Under the pieces are notes generated by a model. It made no database searches, had not been told where the DNA came from, and worked only from the letters and a program-made list of their open reading frames with translations. From Amycolatopsis azurea DSM 43854 (GTDB taxonomy: Bacteria; Actinomycetota; Actinomycetes; Mycobacteriales; Pseudonocardiaceae): 64,000 nt of DNA. The translations under genes and the position numbers were made by a program. The stretch covers positions 186,001 to 250,000 of the forward strand of contig NZ_MUXN01000005.1 in NCBI RefSeq assembly GCF_001995215.1, written 5' to 3'. Positions 1 through 7,407 of this stretch are shown here, piece by piece. The first letter of the stretch is position 1, and each line of letters starts with the position of its first letter.

Positions 1-322
1 CCAGCGCGGGCACGATGGTCTCGAAGGCGTCCTTCGGCAACGAAAGCAGCAGGATCGTCCCGCAGATCGCGCCGAAGAACGACGCCACCGCGAGCTTCGA
101 GACCTCGGGCCAGTAGCCCTTGAGCTCTTCGCGGTAACCGATCGCCCCGCTGACCGTGCCGGGCGCGAGGCCGATCGCGTTGGACGTCGTCGCCGTCAGC
201 GGCGAGTACCCGAGGGCGACCAGGACCGGGAAGGTCACCAGCGTGCCCGAGCCGACGACCGTGTTGATGGTGCCCGCCCAGAGCCCCGCGATGAAGATCA
301 CTACCGCGTGCCACCACGTCAT
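1..322 (-). CDS. TauE/SafE-family sulfite/anion exporter, N-terminal part
   Basis: Read on the minus strand from the ATG at 322, this encodes about 107 residues before the window ends, so only the N-terminus is visible. It begins MTWWHAVVIFIAGLWAGTIN, followed by VVGSGTLVTFPVLVALGYSP and TTSNAIGL. This is the glycine-rich first repeat of TauE/SafE permeases, which move sulfite, sulfoacetate or related anions across the inner membrane. Two hydrophobic helices are visible, near residues 5-35 and 75-100. The substrate cannot be told from the fragment. The full family length is about 250 residues. The call is firm at family level only. Confidence 0.8.
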   Translation of the reverse strand, partial: MTWWHAVVIFIAGLWAGTINTVVGSGTLVTFPVLVALGYSPLTATTSNAIGLAPGTVSGAIGYREELKGYWPEVSKLAVASFFGAICGTILLLSLPKDAFETIVPAL

Positions 323-464
323 AAAGCGCTCACTTGCGCACCCTAAGCACCGTTACCTCCTTTCGCGCTCTGGATGTGTCTAGTCGAACAATCAGCGGGC
401 CCGTTATGTCTTGTTCGGCCGGCGGCGATCATTCGTGCCGCACCGGACGACACGGCGAGGCCGG

Positions 465-1100
465 TCAGTTCCCCTCCGGCAGATGGGCCGCCGTGATCTC
501 CGCGGCCACCGTCCAGCCGAGCGTCAGGTACAGCGCCCGTCCCTCCTCCGTCGCGACCAGGACCGCGCGCTCCGCGCCTGCCGCGACCGCCACCTCGTCG
601 AGCCTGCGCATGACGAACCGGCCGAGCCCGCGCCGCTGGTGCTCGGGCTCCGTCACGACCTGGTCGATCACCGCCGTGCCGCCGGCGATCGCGACCCGGC
701 CGGTGGCCGCACGCGAGCCGTCGGGCGCGCGCACCACCACGTCGGTGACCACGCCGTCGCCGACCAGTTCCGCCCGGTACGGCTCGGGCGCGGCCATGAC
801 GGGCCGCATCGCGAGCGGGGCGCTCATCAGGTACTCCGGCGGTCCGACCTCCCAGGTCGACGGCACCGTCTTTTCCACCTCTTCACGTGAAGCGCTCACT
901 TTCAGCCAAGTGCCGGGCTCCGTCAGCGCGCGGGCCCGGCTCTCGACCGCCCCGGCGTCGGACAGCACGTATCTCACGCGATGCCCCGGGCGCCCGACGT
1001 CGAGCCGGTATCCGTCCGGTTCGGCCACCGGAATTCCCACCCCACGGGAAAGCGCCCAGCCGTGCACCCAAGCCTTGATCAGCCCTGCCACCCCAGTCAT
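465..1100 (-). CDS. GNAT-family N-acetyltransferase
   Basis: This 211-residue protein has the acetyl-CoA pyrophosphate-binding motif of GNAT enzymes, HQRRGLGRFVMRRL, at about residues 155-168. It is followed by a C-terminal strand-helix ending in ALYLTLGWTVAAEITA, typical of motif B. The GNAT fold occupies the C-terminal half (about 105-211). The N-terminal 100 residues are not recognised and may be a degenerate second GNAT lobe. The acceptor substrate is unknown. The gene is divergent from the GntR regulator starting at 1166, with only 65 bases between them, so they may share control. There is no clear ribosome-binding site before the ATG. Confidence 0.8.
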   Translation of the reverse strand: MTGVAGLIKAWVHGWALSRGVGIPVAEPDGYRLDVGRPGHRVRYVLSDAGAVESRARALTEPGTWLKVSASREEVEKTVPSTWEVGPPEYLMSAPLAMRPVMAAPEPYRAELVGDGVVTDVVVRAPDGSRAATGRVAIAGGTAVIDQVVTEPEHQRRGLGRFVMRRLDEVAVAAGAERAVLVATEEGRALYLTLGWTVAAEITAAHLPEGN

Positions 1101-1165
1101 CGTCAGATGATGACACCCCTCACCGACATTTCCGGGCGTTCCGCCGAACCTGCGAGGATGAGGCC

Positions 1166-1858
1166 GTGGCCGACGACGAGCGCGAGCAGGTGTGGAGTGC
1201 GACCGTCGATCATCTGCGCGCGATGATCGATTCGGGCAGGCTCCCCGCCGGGTCGAGACTGCCCGCCGAACGGGCGCTCTGCGAACAGCTCGGGATCAGC
1301 CGCGGTTCACTGCGGCAGGCGTTGCGGGTGCTGGACTCCATCGGCTACGTGCAGGTGCGGCCGGGTTCGGGCACGTACGTCCGCGAGACCGTCGACGAGC
1401 AGCCGCTCCGGAGCTGGTTCTCCGAGCACGAACAACTCGTCGAGAAGCTGTTCGATCTGCGGACCACCGTCGAGCCGACACTGGCCGAGCGACTCGCGCT
1501 CCAGCACACTCCACGCGTGCTGGAGCGGCTGGAGGGCACCGTCGAGGAGATGGACCGGGCCGCGGCCGACGGCGACATGCTGCGCGTGATCGCGGCCGAC
1601 GCGGAGTTCCACCGGGTGATCGCGGGCAACGCGGGCAACGACGACGTCACCGATCTGCTGCGTTCGGTGCTCTCGCTGGTCGGCGAGGAGCGGCGGGCGG
1701 CGCTGCGGCTCCCGGGGCAGATCCGCAAGGCCGTCGACGAGCACCGCGCGATCCTCGAAGCGATCCGCCGTTCGGACGCGGCGGCCGCGCGGGACATCAC
1801 CCGGCGGCATCTGCTCGACGCCAAGACCTACGTCCACGACTACACGACGCGGGATTAA
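1166..1858 (+). CDS. GntR-family (FadR subfamily) transcriptional regulator
   Basis: The 230-residue protein starts at a GTG preceded by GAGGATGAGG. The N-terminal winged helix-turn-helix (about residues 5-70) includes GSRLPAERALCEQLGISRGS and a QVRPGSGTYV wing, which is diagnostic of GntR. The rest (about 85-225) is an all-helical FCD ligand-binding domain with conserved acidic and histidine positions (DAEFHRVIAGNAGND and RRHLLDAK), so the protein is FadR-type. The effector is unknown. It is divergent from the GNAT gene and 77 bases upstream of a methyltransferase gene in the same direction. A 23-bp palindrome at 1901-1923 sits between them and is a candidate operator. Confidence 0.9.
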   Translation: MADDEREQVWSATVDHLRAMIDSGRLPAGSRLPAERALCEQLGISRGSLRQALRVLDSIGYVQVRPGSGTYVRETVDEQPLRSWFSEHEQLVEKLFDLRTTVEPTLAERLALQHTPRVLERLEGTVEEMDRAAADGDMLRVIAADAEFHRVIAGNAGNDDVTDLLRSVLSLVGEERRAALRLPGQIRKAVDEHRAILEAIRRSDAAAARDITRRHLLDAKTYVHDYTTRD

Positions 1859-1900
1859 CGCTTCCTTGATGGCCAGGCCACCCCTGCCCGAGTATTGTTT

Positions 1901-1923
1901 TCAGAAGTTTGTGAAACTTCTGA
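1901..1923. promoter_or_regulatory. Perfect palindrome upstream of methyltransferase (candidate operator)
   Basis: Ten-base arms TCAGAAGTTT and AAACTTCTGA flank GTG, making a perfect inverted repeat. It ends 13 bases before the GTG start at 1936 and lies between a GntR regulator and the methyltransferase gene. There is no T-run after it, so an operator is more likely than a terminator. Which regulator binds is inference; the size and AT-rich centre also suit a TetR-type dimer. Confidence 0.55.
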
Positions 1924-1935
1924 CGGGGGTGTGCG

Positions 1936-2751
1936 GTGGAGAAGGTCCGGTTCACCGAAGAGAAGGCGACCATGCTGGCCACGCTGTACGGCCGGGCGCT
2001 CGACGCCCGCAGCGCCCGGCCGGTCCTCGGCGACACGGCGGCCGACGAGGCCGTCAAGCAGATCGACTACGACTTCGATTCGCTCGGCGTCGACGGCCAG
2101 CTCGGGCTCACCGTCGCGCTGCGGGCCAAGCCGATGGACGACTGGGCGGCGGAGTTCCTGCGCGAGCACCCGGACGCGACCGTCGTCCAGCTCGGCTGCG
2201 GGATGGACAGCCGCGTGTACCGCCTCGACCCGCCGCCCACGGTGCGGTGGTTCGACGTCGACTACCCCGAGGTCGTCGACCTGCGCGCCCGGATCTACCC
2301 CGGACGGGACGGCTACCGGACCATCGGCTCGTCCGTGACGGACTTCGGCTGGATCGACGAGATCCCGTCGGACAAACCCGGTCTGGTGATCGCGGAGGGC
2401 CTGACGATGTACTTGCGGCCCTCGGAGGGCGAAGAGTTGCTTCGGCGGTTGATCGCGCATTTCCCGCAGGGCGGCGAAATGGTCTTCGACACTTTCAGCA
2501 AACTGGGGATCAAGCTGCAGAAGCTGAATCCCGTGGTCCGCAAGGCCAACGCGACGCTGTATTGGGGCATCGACGAGATTTCCGAACTGGAACGGCTCGG
2601 CTTGACGCTCGTGTCGAAACTCGACTCGACGGATTACGCGACGCCCGAGGTGAAGGACCGGCTTTCGACGTCACTGCGGGCGCAGTTGTGGGTCGCGGGG
2701 CTGTTCCCGGCGTTCAAGAAGATGGGGCGGATCCTGCGGTTCCGGTTCTGA
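1936..2751 (+). CDS. SAM-dependent methyltransferase, LCM/PPM1 family
   Basis: This 271-residue protein resembles the leucine carboxyl methyltransferase / polyketide O-methyltransferase (TcmP-like) family. The SAM-binding signature VVQLGCGMDSRVYRLD (about residues 82-97) and the downstream acidic loop WFDVDYPEVVDLR are both present. So is the family hallmark IAEGLTMYL (about 152-160). Members methylate carboxyl or hydroxyl groups of small secondary metabolites, but the substrate here is unknown. The GTG start is chosen because it follows a GGGGGT stretch and gives the expected family N-terminus. It is followed by a 30-nt-type repeat hairpin (2810-2856) and a 22-bp palindrome (2875-2920), which separate it from the convergent FBP gene. 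Confidence 0.85.
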   Translation: MEKVRFTEEKATMLATLYGRALDARSARPVLGDTAADEAVKQIDYDFDSLGVDGQLGLTVALRAKPMDDWAAEFLREHPDATVVQLGCGMDSRVYRLDPPPTVRWFDVDYPEVVDLRARIYPGRDGYRTIGSSVTDFGWIDEIPSDKPGLVIAEGLTMYLRPSEGEELLRRLIAHFPQGGEMVFDTFSKLGIKLQKLNPVVRKANATLYWGIDEISELERLGLTLVSKLDSTDYATPEVKDRLSTSLRAQLWVAGLFPAFKKMGRILRFRF

Positions 2752-2809
2752 GTTTGGGGGCGCCGGTGAGCAGTGGGTCGGGTGCTTGCTCACCTGCTGT
2801 ACGTGAGGT

Positions 2810-2856
2810 GTGAAGGTCAAGTTTCCTCGGCTGAGCCGAGGGAAGGGGACCTTCAC
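2810..2856. repeat. 30-nt-period palindromic repeat, locus 1 (terminator-like)
   Basis: Outer arms GTGAAGGTC (2810-2818) and GACCTTCAC (2848-2856) enclose an inner stem CCTCGGC-TGA-GCCGAGG (2825-2841). One full 30-nt unit runs 2812-2841 and a second, partial unit starts at 2842 with GAAGGGGACC. It lies 58 bases after the methyltransferase stop codon. It probably works as a transcription terminator although no T-run follows. Confidence 0.7.
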
Positions 2857-2874
2857 GCGCTACGGGTGGACGGT

Positions 2875-2920
2875 GTCGTGAGTGGTAAGTGACGTTCTAA
2901 CGTCACTTACCACTCACGAC
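2875..2920. terminator. Perfect 22-bp inverted repeat between convergent genes
   Basis: The arms at 2875-2896 and 2899-2920 are exact reverse complements (GTCGTGAGTGGTAAGTGACG plus TT on the left) with a two-base loop. It sits between the convergent methyltransferase and FBP genes, 29 bases past the FBP stop. A bidirectional terminator is the simplest role. The lack of a U-tract and the near-zero loop also fit a cruciform-forming or REP-like element. Confidence 0.55.
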
Positions 2921-2948
2921 CACCCCGACCGAGCGCTCCCCGCAGGCG

Positions 2949-3449
2949 TCAGCGTGACTCGAGGACCCGCTCCACGAACCGGTGCAGCTTGTCCTCCAGC
3001 CGGAACACGCGTTCCTCCAGCGACAGCGTTTCCGCCGGCTGCGGCACGTCCGGCTTCAGCTCGCCGCGGATGTACTGGCTGCACGCGAGGTTCGAGCACG
3101 CGTAGATGCCCAGCGTGTTCCCCTCCCGCCCGAGTTTCCCCGCGCGGCGCCCGGAGAACAGCGCGATGTCGGACAGCGGATGTGTCGTCGTGCACAGGCC
3201 GCACATGTTGCTCAGCAGGACACGGCCCTTCGGCCGGGGCGCGGCGCGGAGGGAAAGCCCGATGGTCTCGCCGCGGTACGGCAGCACGAGATACGCCCTG
3301 GCGGTCGCTTTCGGATCGCGCCAGCCGAGGAATTCCCTTTTCTCCCAAGGGATCTCGCTCGGCGGGGCGGGCAGCGTGACTCCCTTGGCCTCGCCACGCG
3401 TGCAGTTCACGAAGGACGCCCTGATCTCGTCCTGGCCCAGCGGTTCCAT
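2949..3449 (-). CDS. FBP-domain (FusB-like) treble-clef zinc-finger protein
   Basis: The 166-residue protein matches the FBP family, whose C-terminal treble-clef zinc finger binds elongation factor G in FusB-type fusidic acid resistance proteins. Zinc ligands are visible as MCGLC (about residues 82-86) and YACSNLACSQ (about 115-124), followed by a C-terminal helix. Actinobacterial members carry only this part, so a role in ribosome or EF-G rescue is inference from the family. The ATG start is supported by a leaderless -10 box TACCGT at 3456-3461, six bases upstream. The gene converges on the methyltransferase gene and diverges from the cyclase gene, with 69 bases between starts. Confidence 0.82.
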   Translation of the reverse strand: MEPLGQDEIRASFVNCTRGEAKGVTLPAPPSEIPWEKREFLGWRDPKATARAYLVLPYRGETIGLSLRAAPRPKGRVLLSNMCGLCTTTHPLSDIALFSGRRAGKLGREGNTLGIYACSNLACSQYIRGELKPDVPQPAETLSLEERVFRLEDKLHRFVERVLESR

Positions 3450-3506
3450 ACCCGCACGGTAACCACCGCGGCCGAGAACTGGCGAACCGTTTTCCGGCGG
3501 AGGTCA

Positions 3507-3512
3507 TACGAT
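3507..3512 (+). promoter_or_regulatory. Leaderless -10 box TACGAT for cyclase
   Basis: TACGAT is followed by six bases and then the GTG at 3519. Several other genes in this window show the same spacing of -10 box to start codon, which supports both the promoter and the start choice. Confidence 0.55.
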
Positions 3513-3518
3513 CACCGG

Positions 3519-5018
3519 GTGCGCGGGAAGACGATGTCGAGCCGGTTCCGGCTGGTGCTCAGGACCAGCCTGGGGTTCGCCGCGCTCGGCCTCGGGTCCA
3601 GTGTGTGCGGCGCCGGGGTGGTGGCGTTGCTGCTGCTCCTGCAGGGCCTGCCGAGCGAGGTCGGCGACGACGGCTGGATCCTCGGGGTCACCGCGGCCGG
3701 GATCGTGGCGCTGTCGCTGGTGGTCGGCACCGTGTGGACGGCGTGGCTGCAGCGGCGCACGGCGGTCTGGTTCGTCTTCGGCCGCCCGCCGACGAAGGCC
3801 GAGGCCGCGCGGGCGCTCCGGATCCCGGTCGACATGGGGATCGTCAGCGGGACGCTCTGGCTGATCGGCACCGTCGTGCTCGGCGCGCTGGCCCGGGTGC
3901 TCGGGTCCTGGATGGACGCGCTCGGGATGGCGCTGGTGATCGGGCTCGGCGGGCTGACCACGGTCGGTCTCACCTACCTCGCCGCGGAATGGGTCGCCCG
4001 CCCGGTGATGACGATCGCGCTCAAGGTGACGCCGCCGAAGGGGACGCTCAAGGTCACCGTGCGGACCAGGGTGATCATCACCTGGTCGCTGGCGAGCGGC
4101 GTCCCGTTCCTCGGCGTGCTGCTGGTGGCCACGCCGCCGGACCTCGGCCAGGGCGACCACGTCGCCAGCCTGATCATGCTTTCGGTGATCGGGCTGGGCG
4201 TCGGCGCGATCGGGACGGGCCTGCTCGCGAAGGCCGTCGCGACGCCGTTGCACCGGCTGCGGGTCGCGCTCGACGAGATCGCGCGCGGCAACAAGGAGAT
4301 CGTGGTCGACGTCGACGACTCCAGTGAGATCGGCCTGCTGCAGACCTCGGTCAACGACCTCGCCGCCGGGCTCCGCGAGCAGGAGCGGATGCGGGACCTG
4401 TTCGGCAGGCACGTCGGGGACGAGGTCGCCCGGCACGCGCTCGAGTACGGCGCCTCCCTTTCGGGTGACGTGCGCGAGGTGACGGCCCTGTTCGTCGACG
4501 TCGTCGATTCGACGGCGCTGGCGAGCCGCACCCCGCCGGAAGACCTGGTGAAGATGCTCAACCGGTTCTTCACCAGCGTGGTGCTCGCGGTCGGGGCGCG
4601 CGGCGGGCTGGTCAACAAGTTCCAGGGTGACGCCGCGCTCTGCGTCTTCGGCGCCCCGACCCGGCTCTCGGACGCGCCGACGGCGGCGCTGGCGGCCGCG
4701 CGAGCGATCCGGGACGCGGTCCAGGAGACCGGCGAGCTGGACCTCGGCATCGGGGTCGCGAGCGGCCGGGTCTTCGCCGGTCAGCTCGGGACGAGCAGCC
4801 GCTTCGAGTACACCGTCATCGGCGACGCGGTGAACGAGGCCGCGCGCCTGACCGAGCACGCGAAGTCCGCCGACGGCCGGATCCTGGCGAGCGAGGCCGT
4901 GCTCAAGGCCGCGTTGGAGAGCGAGCGCTCACACTGGGAGCCGTACGTGGAACTGGAGCTTCGCGGGCGTCAGGAACCGACGCACGCCTGGGAGGCGAGC
5001 GCGCTCAGCCCGGAATGA
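3519..5018 (+). CDS. Membrane-bound class III adenylate/guanylate cyclase with HAMP domain
   Basis: About 499 residues. The N-terminal half has six hydrophobic helices (about residues 1-235). A HAMP linker follows (about 235-290, AVATPLHRLRVALDEIARGN), then a class III catalytic domain (about 310-480). Both metal-binding aspartates are visible, in TALFVDVVDSTA and KFQGDAALCVFG. The substrate-selecting Lys (KFQGD) and the transition-state pair in VNEAARLTE are also present, so the enzyme should be active and make cAMP. The layout matches the mycobacterial Rv1318c/Rv1319c/Rv1320c/Rv3645 group. The reading frame is open much further upstream, but GTG 3519 has a -10 box six bases ahead. The last 14 bases overlap the convergent FabH-like gene. 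Confidence 0.88.
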   Translation: MRGKTMSSRFRLVLRTSLGFAALGLGSSVCGAGVVALLLLLQGLPSEVGDDGWILGVTAAGIVALSLVVGTVWTAWLQRRTAVWFVFGRPPTKAEAARALRIPVDMGIVSGTLWLIGTVVLGALARVLGSWMDALGMALVIGLGGLTTVGLTYLAAEWVARPVMTIALKVTPPKGTLKVTVRTRVIITWSLASGVPFLGVLLVATPPDLGQGDHVASLIMLSVIGLGVGAIGTGLLAKAVATPLHRLRVALDEIARGNKEIVVDVDDSSEIGLLQTSVNDLAAGLREQERMRDLFGRHVGDEVARHALEYGASLSGDVREVTALFVDVVDSTALASRTPPEDLVKMLNRFFTSVVLAVGARGGLVNKFQGDAALCVFGAPTRLSDAPTAALAAARAIRDAVQETGELDLGIGVASGRVFAGQLGTSSRFEYTVIGDAVNEAARLTEHAKSADGRILASEAVLKAALESERSHWEPYVELELRGRQEPTHAWEASALSPE

Positions 5019-6003
5019 CGTCCGGCCAGCGCAGCAGCGTGGAACCCCAGGTCAGCCCGGCCCCGAAGGCGCCCATCACGACACGGTGCCCCGGCTGGAG
5101 CGTCCCGTCCTTGACCGCGTCGGCCAGCGCGATCGGGATCGACGCGGCACTGGTGTTGCCCACCTTCTCGATGTTCGAGTACATCACGTCCGCCGCGAGC
5201 CCGAGCTGCTTCGCGCAGGTCTGCAGGATGCGGATGTTGGCCTGGTGCCCGATGAACCGGTCGATGTCGCCGACCATCCAGCCCGCGGAATTCAGCACCG
5301 CGCGCGCCGATTCGGCCATCCGGGCACAGGCGTGCCGGAAGACGGTCTGACCCTGCATCACCAGGTAGTGGTCACGCGGGTCGTCCGAGCGGCGGTTCTT
5401 CGCGCCGCCGGCCTCGACCCAGAGCAGTTCGGCGAGCTCGCCCTCGCTGTGCAGGTCGAACGCGCCGATCGCGCCCAGCTCGCCGGCGTCACCCGCGCGC
5501 AGCAGGACCGCGCCCGCGCCGTCGCCGAAGATCGGCACCGTGCCGCGGTCCTCGGGGTCGACGAGCGAGGTGAAGGCGTCCGCCCCGATCACCAGCACGC
5601 GGCGGGCGATCCCGGCGGCGATCAGCCCGGCGCCGGTGGCCAGCCCGTAGATGAACCCGCTGCACACGGCGTTGACGTCGAACGCGGCGACACCGTTCAG
5701 CCCGAGCTTGGTCGCGACCTGCGGCGCGCTGGCCGGGCACAGCTGGTCGGCCGTCGACGTCGCGAGCACGACGGCGTCCGCCTCGGTCTCCCCCGCCGAC
5801 GCCAGCGCCCGGCGGCCCGCCTCGACCGCGAGGTCCACAGTGGACGTCCCGGGGTCGACGACCCGGCGTTCGGCGATGCCGGTCCGCGTGCGGATCCACT
5901 CATCGGAGGTGTCCAGCCGCTGGGCGATCTCCTCGTTGCCCACCACGCGCGGAGGCAGCCAAGAGCCGAGACCGGCGAGAACGGCCGCCTGAGATGAGGG
6001 CAC
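5005..6003 (-). CDS. 3-oxoacyl-ACP synthase III (FabH-like thiolase-fold enzyme)
   Basis: About 332 residues. The full KAS III catalytic triad is present: Cys in DVNAVCSGFIYGL, His in FIGHQANIRIL and Asn in EKVGNTSAASIPIAL. FGDGAGAVLLR and GAFGAGLTWGS complete the fold. FabH condenses acetyl- or acyl-CoA with malonyl-ACP to start fatty acid or polyketide chains. No ACP or FabD/F gene is adjacent, so this may be an extra starter enzyme. The frame opens at 6042, but the GTG at 6003 has a GAAAGGA ribosome-binding site seven bases upstream and gives the normal family N-terminus (AAVLAGLGSWLPPRVVGN). The 6042 ATG has no such site. The divergent Lrp regulator gene at 6197 may control it. Confidence 0.88.
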   Translation of the reverse strand: MPSSQAAVLAGLGSWLPPRVVGNEEIAQRLDTSDEWIRTRTGIAERRVVDPGTSTVDLAVEAGRRALASAGETEADAVVLATSTADQLCPASAPQVATKLGLNGVAAFDVNAVCSGFIYGLATGAGLIAAGIARRVLVIGADAFTSLVDPEDRGTVPIFGDGAGAVLLRAGDAGELGAIGAFDLHSEGELAELLWVEAGGAKNRRSDDPRDHYLVMQGQTVFRHACARMAESARAVLNSAGWMVGDIDRFIGHQANIRILQTCAKQLGLAADVMYSNIEKVGNTSAASIPIALADAVKDGTLQPGHRVVMGAFGAGLTWGSTLLRWPDVIPG

Positions 6004-6184
6004 CAAGAAATCCTTTCGCGGGGGAAATGCGTGGTCTGCCATTCACTTGTAAGCGCTACCATTCAGTAGACCCGTCAGTTGTGTTCCGGGTCACAATTCA
6101 AAGAATTCTCACCTTCCCCGATGGCGTGATCCACGCCGCTCGATGGCGCGATCGAAGATCAGGCGCCCGGCGGAGTCGTCCGGT

Positions 6185-6190
6185 TAGCCT
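6185..6190 (+). promoter_or_regulatory. Leaderless -10 box TAGCCT for Lrp-type regulator
   Basis: TAGCCT lies exactly six bases before the GTG start at 6197, so the transcript should begin at or beside the start codon. This fits a gene with no Shine-Dalgarno sequence. Confidence 0.55.
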
Positions 6191-6196
6191 GGCCTG

Positions 6197-6670
6197 GTGC
6201 ACACACCCGACCTCGACCGCCTGGACGTCGCCATCCTCGCCTGCCTGCAGTCGGACGCCCGCATGATCGCCGAGAACATCGGCGCCAAGGTGGGCCTGTC
6301 CGCGGCCGCCGTCCAGCGGCGGATCAAGCGGCTGCGCGAGACCGGGGTGATCGAACGCGAGGTCGCGGTGCTGTCGCCGCGGGCGCTCGGGCTGTCGATG
6401 ACGTTCGTGGTGATGGTCGAGATGGAGCGGGAGAACCTCGCGGTCCTCGACGGGTTCCGGCGGCAGGTGCTCGCGGACGACAACGTCCAGCAGTGTTACT
6501 ACGTCACCGGCAACGCGGACTTCGTGCTCGTCGTGACCTGCCGGGACATGGCGGACTTCGAGGCGTTCACGCGACGGATGTTCTTCGACAACCCGAACGT
6601 GCGGCACTTCACGACGTCGGTGGCGATGGACCGGGTCAAGACGGGGCTGACCCTGCCGCTCGACCCCTGA
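6197..6670 (+). CDS. Lrp/AsnC-family transcriptional regulator
   Basis: The 157-residue protein has an N-terminal helix-turn-helix (about residues 6-60: LDRLDVAILACLQSDAR, then KVGLSAAAVQRRIKRLRETG) and a C-terminal RAM/ligand domain (about 70-150, VVMVEMER and CYYVTGNADFVLVV). This is the complete Lrp/AsnC architecture. Such proteins form octamers and sense amino acids. It is divergent from the FabH-like gene with about 190 bases between them, so that gene and its own promoter are likely targets. Nothing in the sequence reveals the effector. Confidence 0.9.
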   Translation: MHTPDLDRLDVAILACLQSDARMIAENIGAKVGLSAAAVQRRIKRLRETGVIEREVAVLSPRALGLSMTFVVMVEMERENLAVLDGFRRQVLADDNVQQCYYVTGNADFVLVVTCRDMADFEAFTRRMFFDNPNVRHFTTSVAMDRVKTGLTLPLDP

Positions 6671-6888
6671 GCGCTCCCGAGCGGTCCAAAAAGGACTCCC
6701 CGGCCTCGTGACCACGGGTATCGGCCCGAACGCAAGGGGTCTGTGCCCGGCGTTACACCACTATGGACATGTGCAGCCGATAGCGTGAACGTGGCGACAT
6801 TCGCGTCATCCGCCGCGTGCCCGGCCATCTCCTCCCCGAGACCGAAAAGTTCGCGCCGCGCGAACCACGAGAGCACCGAGGAGTGGCC

Positions 6889-7293
6889 GTGCACACCGAC
6901 GCAATTCACCAGAGCCAGTTCGTTCTGCTGAACAACAGCAGCACGCCCGTTCTCTCCCGCCTGTCCTTCCACGCCGGTGAGCCGTTCGCGGTCACCGTGT
7001 CGTTCCGGACCGAGCGCGGCCGGTGGGTCGAGTGGACCTTCGCGCGTGAGCTGCTCGCCACCGGTCTCACCGACCCGTCCGGGCTCGGCGACGTCCGCGT
7101 CCGCCCCGACCTCTCCGAGGACGAGGACATGCTGACGCTGGAGATCGAGTCACCCGACGGTTACGCGTCGTTCGAGCTCGAGCGCGAGGACGTCGAGACG
7201 TTCCTCGAGTCCACCTACGAACTGGTCCCGCTCGGCTCCGAAAGCGAGCACTTCGACGTCGAGGCGCTGATCGAAGAGATCAGCAACGTCTGA
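6889..7293 (+). CDS. SsgA-family sporulation/cell-division regulator
   Basis: About 134 residues. The sequence matches SsgA-like proteins (SALPs), which in Streptomyces direct FtsZ placement and septum formation; the basic member, SsgB, is found in most morphologically complex actinobacteria. Recognisable segments are VSFRTERGRWVEWTFARELL and LTDPSGLGDVRVRPDL, followed by an acidic C-terminus. The GTG at 6889 is chosen because GAGGAG lies five bases upstream; a GTG at 6883 is in frame but overlaps that site. It is monocistronic with a strong terminator at 7327. Calling it SsgB rather than another SALP needs an alignment. Confidence 0.85.
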   Translation: MHTDAIHQSQFVLLNNSSTPVLSRLSFHAGEPFAVTVSFRTERGRWVEWTFARELLATGLTDPSGLGDVRVRPDLSEDEDMLTLEIESPDGYASFELEREDVETFLESTYELVPLGSESEHFDVEALIEEISNV

Positions 7294-7326
7294 CCCCAAA
7301 GCCACCGCTCCCGCGGTACGAAAAGG

Positions 7327-7378
7327 CGAAGGGCGGCCCGAGTGCGCTGGAGGCACTCGGCCCGCCCTTCGTCTTTTT
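7327..7378. terminator. Intrinsic terminator after ssgA-like gene (bidirectional)
   Basis: An 18-19 bp stem (CGAAGGGCGGCCCGAGTGC with its near-exact complement ending at 7371, one mismatch) has a seven-base loop. It is followed by TCTTTTT on the plus strand and preceded by an A-rich run that gives a U-tract on the minus strand. It can serve both the ssgA-like gene and the convergent S1 protease gene. Confidence 0.85.
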
Positions 7379-7407
7379 CAGGTGGTTCTCGGTGACCGGG
7401 GACGGTG

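Noticed and set aside
2982..3518. Upstream extension of the cyclase frame across the FBP gene
   Set aside because: It is antisense to the FBP gene with its conserved zinc motifs; the real start is at 3519.
3504..4859. Long minus-strand frame opposite the cyclase
   Set aside because: The translation is Arg/His/Asp-rich low complexity typical of antisense high-GC frames; the plus strand has clear catalytic motifs.
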